A stretch of DNA of 12,553 nt, taken from contig CALEOQ010000332.1 in the NCBI GenBank assembly GCA_937910255.1, positions 1 to 12,553 on the forward strand. Reading direction: 5' to 3'. Source of the DNA: an uncultured Caulobacteraceae bacterium. Lineage in GTDB: Bacteria; Pseudomonadota; Alphaproteobacteria; Caulobacterales; Caulobacteraceae. Below the pieces are notes generated by a model, which saw nothing but the letters and a program-made list of their open reading frames with translations, ran no database searches and was not told the DNA's origin. This document shows, piece by piece, positions 7,495 through 12,553 of this stretch. A program made the position numbers and the translations under genes. The stretch's first letter is position 1. Each line of letters opens with the position of its first letter.

Positions 7495-7883
7495 ACCAGC
7501 TTTCCGTCCTCGACCACCCGGTAGAAGCACGACCGGAAGCCCACATGGCAGGCCCCGCCGTCGCCCTGGGGCAGGACCTTGATCCAGACGCAATCCTGGT
7601 CGCAGTCGATGCGGGTCTCGACCACCTGCTGCACCTGGCCGCTGGTTTCGCCCTTGAGCCAAAGGGCCCGGCGGGAGCGACTGTAATAGTGGGCCTGGCC
7701 GGTGGAGAGGGTCAGGGCCAGGGCTTCGGCGTTCATCCAGGCGAACATCAGCACCTCGCCGGTCTCGGCGTGGGTGGCGACCGCGGCGATCAGGCCATGG
7801 CTGTCAAAGCGCGGGGCGATCACGTCGCCGCGCTCCAGGGCGTGTTTGTCGGAAGCGGTGGGAAATTGGACGGACATGGGCAA
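7479..7883 (-). CDS. hisI: phosphoribosyl-AMP cyclohydrolase
   Basis: HisI opens the purine ring of phosphoribosyl-AMP in histidine synthesis. The product is a stand-alone cyclohydrolase of about 134 residues, without the HisE pyrophosphatase domain that is fused in enterobacteria. Visible blocks, numbered from the ATG at 7877, are FAWMNAEAL, YYSRSRRALWLKGETSG, the magnesium/zinc motif DCDQDC (91-96), GACH with C110 and SCF with C117. AAGGAGG at 7892-7898 lies eight bases from a TTG at 7883 but fourteen from the ATG at 7877, so I prefer the TTG start, which adds two residues. It diverges from the serine hydrolase gene and converges on phoD. No other his gene is in the window. Confidence 0.95.
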   Translation of the reverse strand: MPMSVQFPTASDKHALERGDVIAPRFDSHGLIAAVATHAETGEVLMFAWMNAEALALTLSTGQAHYYSRSRRALWLKGETSGQVQQVVETRIDCDQDCVWIKVLPQGDGGACHVGFRSCFYRVVEDGKLVERPD

Positions 7884-7956
7884 ACTATAGCCCTCCTTCC
7901 CGGGCAGGGGGAGATGTCGCGGCGCGACCTGCGCCGGCCAAGGGAGACGATCTGCC

Positions 7957-9153
7957 ATGAGCTTCAGCCGCCGCGCCCTCCTGTCCGCCATCGCCCTGGC
8001 CGCGCCCGCGCCGGCCCTCGCCCAATGGCCCTTCGGCCTTGGCCGCCGGGGGAGCCCGCCGCCGAAGGAGGGCCGGGCCGACTATGAGGGGGCCCCCCTG
8101 CGCCAGCAGCTGGGCGATTGGCAGTTCGAGATCGCCGAGGCGGCCGCCGCCTCGCGGCTGCAACCGGTGATCCGCGACGTCTATGAGGTCCGCCTCAACG
8201 AGGCGATCAGCAAGATGCCGGGCGTACGGGCAATCACCGCGGCGGTGGCCGAGCCCAATGGCAGCGTCTGGACCCAGGCCTGGCGCGCCGACCCTGGGCC
8301 GCTGCCCACCCGCTTCCATTGGGCCAGCGTGGGCAAGGCCTACACCGCCACGGCCATCATGCAGATGGTGGAGGCGGGGCAGCTATCCCTGACCGACACT
8401 GTTGAGCGTTGGGCGCCGTCCATGCCCAACGCCCAGTGGATCACCCTGGAGGATCTGCTGGCCCACACCAGCGGGCTCTACGGTTTCCAGGCCGATGAGA
8501 CCTTGCGGGCCACGCCGGGCTACAAGACGCCTGAGCAGCTGCTCGCCGTCGCCGCCGCCCATCCCCCACTGTTTCCGCCCGGGGCCAACTGGTCCTATTC
8601 CAACACCAACTATGTTCTGCTCGGCCAGATCATCGAGGCGGTGGACGGCAAGCCCTGGCATGAGGCTCTGGCGCAGCGGATCGCCGCGCGCCGCGACCTC
8701 GATGACACCATCTTCATCGCCCCTCAGGGCCGCGTCGACGGACTTGCGCCGCCTGCCCCGTCAGAGGCCGCGCCAGGGACCGCCGACGACATCTCCACCC
8801 CCTACGCCGCCGGCGCGGTGGCCGCCTCCGCCCTGGACATGGTGCGCTTCTGGCGCGACCTGCTGGCCGACCGGCTCACCGGGTCCGAGGCCACCCGGCG
8901 GCGCTTCTACCGCCTCTATCCGATGAGCGGCGTGGGCCCCGGCCACTATGGGCTGGGGGTGATGGTCAGCGACCTTTCGGCCGTTGATCCGGCGGCTGAG
9001 GATGTCTGGCTTGGCCATTCCGGCGGACTGCCTGGGGCCAAGGCGGTGGTCGCCTATTCCATGCAGACCAGGGCCTTCGTCGCCGTCGCCCTGACCGGGG
9101 AGGGCTCGCCTGAAGCGACGGCCCACCTGCTGTTGTCGGATCTCCGCAGCTGA
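7957..9153 (+). CDS. secreted beta-lactamase-fold serine hydrolase (class C/esterase type)
   Basis: The 398-residue product has an N-terminal signal (MSFSRRALLSAIALAAPAPA, then LAQ) with a twin Arg, so Tat export is possible. After about 100 residues the penicillin-binding-protein fold begins. SVGK carries the catalytic S124 and K127, EDLLAHTSGLYGF follows, WSYSNTNY gives the Y214-S215-N216 triad, and HSGG at 354-357 replaces the KTG motif. This set belongs to the broad PF00144 family, which includes class C beta-lactamases, DD-peptidases and esterases; HSG rather than KTG leans toward peptidase or esterase activity, so antibiotic resistance should not be assumed. GGGAGA lies nine bases before the ATG. 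It diverges from hisI, and its stop overlaps the likely start of the DUF817 gene. Confidence 0.85.
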   Translation: MSFSRRALLSAIALAAPAPALAQWPFGLGRRGSPPPKEGRADYEGAPLRQQLGDWQFEIAEAAAASRLQPVIRDVYEVRLNEAISKMPGVRAITAAVAEPNGSVWTQAWRADPGPLPTRFHWASVGKAYTATAIMQMVEAGQLSLTDTVERWAPSMPNAQWITLEDLLAHTSGLYGFQADETLRATPGYKTPEQLLAVAAAHPPLFPPGANWSYSNTNYVLLGQIIEAVDGKPWHEALAQRIAARRDLDDTIFIAPQGRVDGLAPPAPSEAAPGTADDISTPYAAGAVAASALDMVRFWRDLLADRLTGSEATRRRFYRLYPMSGVGPGHYGLGVMVSDLSAVDPAAEDVWLGHSGGLPGAKAVVAYSMQTRAFVAVALTGEGSPEATAHLLLSDLRS

Positions 9154-10031
9154 GCCTCAAGGATCGGATCAAGGCCAGGGTCGAGGCTTTCGACGCCTGG
9201 GCCCGGCCCTGGGCGCTGCGCGCGCCCTGGCGGGCCTATGCCTATGAGTTCCTGCTGTTTGGGTTGAAGCAGGCCTGGGCCTGTCTCTATGGCGGGGCCA
9301 TGCTGGCCCTGCTGGTGGGCACCCATCTGCTTTGGCCGGATGATGCGGGCCTGGCGCGCTACGACGTCCTGGTGATCGCCGCCATCGCCCTGCAGGTCTT
9401 CCTGCTGGCCACCGGGCTGGAGCGCCCCCGGGAGGCCCTGGTCATCGCCATCTTCCACGTGGTCGGCACCGGCATGGAGCTGTTCAAGACCGCCCAGGGG
9501 TCGTGGACCTATCCGGAAGCCAGCGTCCTGCGGCTAGGGGACGTGCCCCTGTTCTCAGGCTTCATGTACGCCTGCGTGGGCAGCTACATGGCCCGGATCA
9601 TCCGCCTGTTCGACATCCGGTTCGAGGCCTATCCGCCGCGCTGGGCGCCCTGGCTGCTGGCGGGGCTGGCCTATGCCAACTTCTTCACCCACCACTATGT
9701 GGTCGATATCCGCTGGGCTCTGTTCGCCTTTTCAGCGGTGATCTTCGGCCGCACCTGGTTCCAGTTCACGCCCGATCTCGTCGTTCGGCGGATGCCCATG
9801 CTGCTCGGGGCGGTGCTGGTGGCCTTCTTCATCTGGATCGCCGAGAATGTCGGCACCTACGCCTCGGCCTGGGTCTATCCCGACCAGCAGGCCGGCTGGA
9901 CCCCGGTCTCCCTGGCAAAGATGGGGTCCTGGTACCTGCTGATGATGCTGAGCTTCGTCCTGGTGACCCTGGTCCACCCGCCGCGGCCGGCCGCGAAGAC
10001 GGCGGCCGCCGCCCGCGCCGTCCTGGCCTGA
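9150..10031 (+). CDS. DUF817 (YoaT-like) integral membrane protein with non-canonical start
   Basis: The product is a multi-pass membrane protein of unknown function, matching DUF817 as I recall it: YEFLLFGLKQAWACLYGG, HVVGTGMELFKTAQGSW, PLFSGFMYACVGSYMARI, NFFTHH and FFIWIAENVGTYASAW. About seven hydrophobic segments are visible. The conserved YEFLLFGLKQAW stretch begins upstream of the first TTG (9264). In this frame, from the preceding stop at 9111 up to 9264, there is no ATG, GTG or TTG. CTG at 9150 overlaps the hydrolase stop codon as CTGA, giving a 293-residue protein starting SLKDRIKARVEAFDAW. I therefore place the start there, with real doubt. It ends four bases from the folE stop on the other strand and is probably co-transcribed with the hydrolase. 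Confidence 0.8.
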   Translation: MSLKDRIKARVEAFDAWARPWALRAPWRAYAYEFLLFGLKQAWACLYGGAMLALLVGTHLLWPDDAGLARYDVLVIAAIALQVFLLATGLERPREALVIAIFHVVGTGMELFKTAQGSWTYPEASVLRLGDVPLFSGFMYACVGSYMARIIRLFDIRFEAYPPRWAPWLLAGLAYANFFTHHYVVDIRWALFAFSAVIFGRTWFQFTPDLVVRRMPMLLGAVLVAFFIWIAENVGTYASAWVYPDQQAGWTPVSLAKMGSWYLLMMLSFVLVTLVHPPRPAAKTAAAARAVLA

Positions 10032-10035
10032 AGGC

Positions 10036-10659
10036 TCAGCTCTTGTTGACGAAGTCCAGGAAGCGCTGACGCAGGCTGGGATCGCTCTTGAACACCCCGG
10101 TGAACTGGGTGGTGATGGTGTCCACATGCCGATGGTGCACGCCGCGGGTGGTCATGCACTGGTGCTGGGCGTCGATCAGCACGGCCACGCCGGCCGGACG
10201 CAGGCTGTCGGTGATGGCGTCGGCGATCTGCTGGGTCATGGTCTCCTGGGTCTGGAGACGCTTGGCGAAGATCTCCACCACCCGGGCCAGCTTGGAGATG
10301 CCGACCACCCGGTTGGTGGGCATGTAGGCCACGAAGGCCTTGCCCAGGAAGGGGGCCATGTGGTGCTCGCAGTGGCTCTCCACCTCGATCCCGCGCAGCA
10401 TGACGATGTCGTCATAGCCCTGGACGTCCTCGAAGGTCCGCGACAGCTCCTTGGCGGGATCGGCGCCATAGCCCTCGAACCATTCCGCATAGGCGTCCAC
10501 CACCCGCTTGGGGGTGTCGATCACGCCTTCCCGGCGCGGGTCGTCGCCGGCCCAGGCGATCAGGGTGCGAACAGCGGCCATGGCCTCTTCGCGGGTCGGG
10601 CGGGCGACGGGGTCCAGGTCAGAGCCGACGATGGTCCGTTCAGGCGTGATGGCGTCCAT
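10036..10659 (-). CDS. folE: GTP cyclohydrolase I
   Basis: FolE converts GTP to dihydroneopterin triphosphate, the entry step to tetrahydrofolate. From the ATG at 10659 the product has 207 residues, a normal length; the frame also opens at a GTG at 10728, but that extension shows no family similarity and would run through the leader hairpin. Visible features are EGVIDTPKRVVDAY, the zinc site ESHCEHHMAPF (C97, H100), ISKLARVVEIFAKRLQTQE, and QHQCMTTRGV (C168), with all zinc ligands present. No good Shine-Dalgarno precedes the ATG. Its leader carries a multi-stem hairpin that may be a folate riboswitch. It diverges from cysS. Confidence 0.96.
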   Translation of the reverse strand: MDAITPERTIVGSDLDPVARPTREEAMAAVRTLIAWAGDDPRREGVIDTPKRVVDAYAEWFEGYGADPAKELSRTFEDVQGYDDIVMLRGIEVESHCEHHMAPFLGKAFVAYMPTNRVVGISKLARVVEIFAKRLQTQETMTQQIADAITDSLRPAGVAVLIDAQHQCMTTRGVHHRHVDTITTQFTGVFKSDPSLRQRFLDFVNKS

Positions 10660-10680
10660 GGGCTTGATGCGGGTCTTTCT

Positions 10681-10729
10681 GGTGCTGAGTTGCGCCGGAG
10701 CGAGGGCTCCGGAAATGACGCGTGCCACC
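10681..10729 (-). promoter_or_regulatory. structured folE leader, candidate THF-II (folE motif) riboswitch
   Basis: On the minus strand three nested helices can form: GGTG with CACC (10726-10729 with 10681-10684), GCG with CGC (10719-10721 with 10692-10694) and a perfect 7-pair stem CCGGAGC/GCTCCGG (10706-10712 with 10695-10701) capped by CCTC. Asymmetric internal loops separate them. The element ends about 21 bases before the folE ATG. The folE motif, validated as the second tetrahydrofolate riboswitch class, occurs in alphaproteobacteria upstream of folE. Position and architecture fit, but I could not compare conserved nucleotides with the consensus. Confidence 0.4.
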
Positions 10730-10771
10730 GAGGTACGGCCGGGAAGCTTGAGCGGATGCGCCCCCTGTCTT

Positions 10772-10825
10772 CCCGCCCGGGCGATCTGTATATGGTTCCC
10801 TCAACCGAGCGGGCAACCGTTCCGC
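10772..10825 (-). promoter_or_regulatory. weak candidate promoter region for folE
   Basis: Read on the minus strand, TTGCCC is followed after 18 bases by TATACA, each matching four of six consensus positions. It lies upstream of the structured leader, which is where a promoter for a riboswitch-controlled folE would be expected. The limits given are approximate and the match is weak. Confidence 0.25.
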
Positions 10826-10841
10826 AGCGTCAGTATGGTCG

Positions 10842-12254
10842 ATGTCCCTGAATCTCTATGACACCATGGCCCGCGAAAAGCGGCCCTTCGTCCCCGTCGA
10901 TCCCAAGCGGGTGACGATGTATGTCTGCGGGCCGACGGTCTACAACTACGCCCATATCGGCAACGCCCGGCCGGTGGTGGTGTTCGACGTGCTGTTCCGC
11001 CTGCTGCGCCACACCTATGGCGCTGAGGCCGTGCTCTACGCCGCCAACGTCACCGACGTGGATGACAAGATCAACGCCAAGGCCCAGGCCGAGGGCGTCG
11101 AGATCGACGTGATCACCCAGCGCTATCTCGACATCTACAACCGCGACATGGCCACCCTGGGGGCCCTGGCCCCCACCTTCCAGCCGCGCGCCACCCAGAC
11201 CATGGACGCGATCATCGCCATGATCGGCCGCCTGGTGGACAAGGGTGCGGCCTATGCCGCCGAGGGCCATGTGCTGTTCAGCACGGAGGCCTATCCCGAC
11301 TATGGCCAGCTGTCGGGGCGCAGCCTGGACGACATGATCGCCGGCGCCCGGGTCGATGTGGCGCCCTATAAGCGCAACGCCGCCGACTTCGTCCTCTGGA
11401 AGCCGTCCAAGCCCGGCGAGCCGGTGTGGGAAAGCCCTTGGGGGCCGGGGCGGCCCGGCTGGCATATCGAATGCTCGGCCATGATCGAGCAGGCGCTCGG
11501 CCTGCCCATCGACATCCATGGGGGCGGCAACGACCTGATCTTCCCCCACCATGAAAACGAGCTGGCCCAGGGGGTCTGCGCCGCCCACGGCTGCGAGCCT
11601 GGCCACGGGGGCGACTATGCCCGCTACTGGATGCACAACGGCTTCCTGAACTTCGGCGCCGAGAAGATGTCCAAGAGCCTGGGCAATGTGGTGCTGGTCC
11701 ATGACCTGGTGGCGCAGACGCCGGGCGAGGCGGTCCGCTGGGCCCTGCTGGTCGGCCATTATCGCGCGCCCCAGGAATGGTCCGGCGACCTGCTGGAGCA
11801 GGCGAGGAAATCCCTGGACCGGCTCTATGGCGCCCTGTGCCGCTGCGCCGAGGTGACCGCCAGCACGGACGCCCCGTCACCCAAGTTCCTGGCGGCCCTG
11901 GAGGACGACCTCAACACCGCCCAGGCCATGGCCGAACTGTTTGCGCTCGCCTCGACCATCGAGACCGGAACCGATGAGGCCCGCGCCCAGGCCAAGGGTG
12001 AGCTGCTGGCGTCCGGCGCCCTGATGGGCTTCCTGCAGGCCGACCCTGAGGCCTGGTTCCAGGGCGGCGCCGATCCGGAGCTCAAGGCCCGGGTCGAGGC
12101 CCTGATCGCTGAGCGGATCGCCGCGCGCGCCGCCAAGGATTGGCCACGGGCCGATGCGATCCGAGATGAACTGAACGCCCTCAATGTGGTTGTCATGGAC
12201 TCCACAGACGGCGCCACCTGGCGGCTCAGGGAGCCGAACGCTTCGGAGGATTGA
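10842..12254 (+). CDS. cysS: cysteinyl-tRNA synthetase
   Basis: CysS charges tRNA-Cys with cysteine. The 470-residue length is normal. Class I signatures are present: MYVCGPTVYNYAHIGNAR with C29 and the HIGN form of the HIGH motif, and KMSKS at 275-279. The zinc site is complete (C29, C211 in HIECSAM, H236 and E240 in FPHHENE). ANVTDVDDKINAKA and GHYRAPQEWS are further family blocks, and the C-terminal helical domain (ARAAKDWPRADAIRDEL) ends normally. The ATG at 10842 gives the family's N-terminus SLNLYDT but has no obvious Shine-Dalgarno; an ATG seven bases upstream is out of frame. The following gene starts only three bases after the stop, which suggests one transcript. Confidence 0.98.
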   Translation: MSLNLYDTMAREKRPFVPVDPKRVTMYVCGPTVYNYAHIGNARPVVVFDVLFRLLRHTYGAEAVLYAANVTDVDDKINAKAQAEGVEIDVITQRYLDIYNRDMATLGALAPTFQPRATQTMDAIIAMIGRLVDKGAAYAAEGHVLFSTEAYPDYGQLSGRSLDDMIAGARVDVAPYKRNAADFVLWKPSKPGEPVWESPWGPGRPGWHIECSAMIEQALGLPIDIHGGGNDLIFPHHENELAQGVCAAHGCEPGHGGDYARYWMHNGFLNFGAEKMSKSLGNVVLVHDLVAQTPGEAVRWALLVGHYRAPQEWSGDLLEQARKSLDRLYGALCRCAEVTASTDAPSPKFLAALEDDLNTAQAMAELFALASTIETGTDEARAQAKGELLASGALMGFLQADPEAWFQGGADPELKARVEALIAERIAARAAKDWPRADAIRDELNALNVVVMDSTDGATWRLREPNASED

Positions 12255-12257
12255 GCC

Positions 12258-12397
12258 ATGATGGGCATGAACCGCAACACCAACGCCTTGAGCTCCACCC
12301 AACTGTCGCCGTCCTTCATGCCGGGCTTCGGATTCGGCAAGCGCAAGGGCGGCGGGGGTGATGGCGTCAAGGGTCTCAAGCTCGAACACCGGATCGG
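12258..12397 (+). CDS. unrecognised gene, first 46 codons only, cut by assembly artefact
   Basis: GGAGGA at 12245-12250 lies seven bases before an ATG at 12258, three bases after the cysS stop. The product begins MMGMNRNTNALSSTQ and continues with a Gly/Lys-rich stretch (GFGFGKRKGGGGD) and GVKGLKLEHRI. Codon use matches the neighbours. I do not recognise the protein. The frame stays open into adapter sequence from 12398 on, so the residues encoded after that point (starting with the contaminant signature DRKSTRLNSSH) are not part of the protein. ATGs at 12261 and 12267 are alternative starts. Its place behind cysS suggests co-expression, nothing more. Confidence 0.6.
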
Positions 12398-12461
12398 AGA
12401 TCGGAAGAGCACACGTCTGAACTCCAGTCACGTCGTAATCTCGTATGCCGTCTTCTGCTTG
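12398..12461 (+). other. Illumina TruSeq read-through adapter with index and P7 sequence (artefact)
   Basis: Bases 12398-12431 are the 34-base TruSeq Read 1 3' adapter, starting AGATCGGAAGAGC and ending CTCCAGTCAC. Bases 12432-12437 (GTCGTA) are the six-base index, and 12438-12461 are the reverse complement of the P7 oligonucleotide (starting ATCTCGTATGCC and ending TCTGCTTG). The order and lengths are exact. This is read-through of a short library insert assembled into the contig end, not genomic DNA. Confidence 0.99.
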
Positions 12462-12553
12462 AAAAAAAAAACAAGAAAAAAAAAAAAAAAAAGAAGTGCA
12501 CGACGACAGAACGAAGACTCAGCTGTCTACCAGCGGCAAACACGAAGTACACA
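12462..12553. other. A-rich run and noise bases after the adapter (artefact)
   Basis: Bases 12462-12492 are nearly all A, interrupted only at 12472 and 12475. Then 61 bases follow with much lower G+C than the rest of the window and no coding signal. Base calls made after the end of the P7 oligonucleotide typically look like this on four-colour instruments. It should be trimmed with the adapter. Confidence 0.93.

Noticed and set aside
7957..9153. Antibiotic-resistance beta-lactamase
   Set aside because: The fold and SxxK/YSN motifs fit, but HSGG instead of KTG and the broad PF00144 family make peptidase or esterase activity at least as likely.
11877..12431. 184-codon minus-strand frame starting with MTGVQTCALPIS
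   Set aside because: Its first codons are the TruSeq adapter and the rest is antisense to cysS, which is clearly coding.
12462..12492. Poly-A tract as a biological feature such as a terminator or poly-A tail
   Set aside because: It directly follows the end of the P7 oligonucleotide sequence and is therefore a sequencing artefact.

Overview
The window is G+C-rich, densely coding DNA with a strong G/C bias at third codon positions. Gene content points to an alphaproteobacterium, most likely Caulobacterales (Caulobacter/Phenylobacterium group): rpoH next to an RluA/RluD-type pseudouridine synthase, a stand-alone hisI, PhoD, DUF817 and a PagL-type deacylase. This placement is inferred from protein flavour and synteny; no search was run. 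I see no phage, transposon, CRISPR, tRNA or rRNA, and no cluster that looks like a new multi-gene system. It is an ordinary chromosomal segment with some unusual details and a damaged right end.

Left part (1-3250): the 5' end of a glyoxalase-fold (VOC) gene on the minus strand, then on the plus strand an exported PagL-like lipid A deacylase, purA, and a protein with a degenerate receiver domain. Middle (3256-5698, minus strand): an encapsulated-ferritin-type protein overlaps a 23S pseudouridine synthase, followed by rpoH, whose leader holds two plausible promoters. A hairpin with a T-rich tail separates rpoH from the convergent receiver gene. Next (5772-10031): a Tat-exported PhoD phosphatase diverges from the ferritin gene and converges on hisI across a strong hairpin; a secreted beta-lactamase-fold serine hydrolase diverges from hisI and appears coupled to a DUF817 membrane protein that has no ATG/GTG/TTG start where the family's N-terminus requires one. 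Right part (10036-12397): folE, with a structured leader that may be a THF-II (folE-motif) riboswitch, diverges from cysS, which is followed by the first 46 codons of an unrecognised gene.

From 12398 to the end the sequence is not biological. It is the Illumina TruSeq read-through adapter, a six-base index, the P7 sequence, an A-rich run and noise bases. Any protein predicted across that junction is an artefact.

The genes are mostly separate housekeeping functions: purine, histidine, folate and cysteinyl-tRNA synthesis, heat-shock transcription, ribosome modification, envelope and periplasmic hydrolysis. The most interesting biology is the ferritin-like protein without a visible encapsulin-targeting tail, the pseudo-receiver, the DUF817 start and the folE leader.
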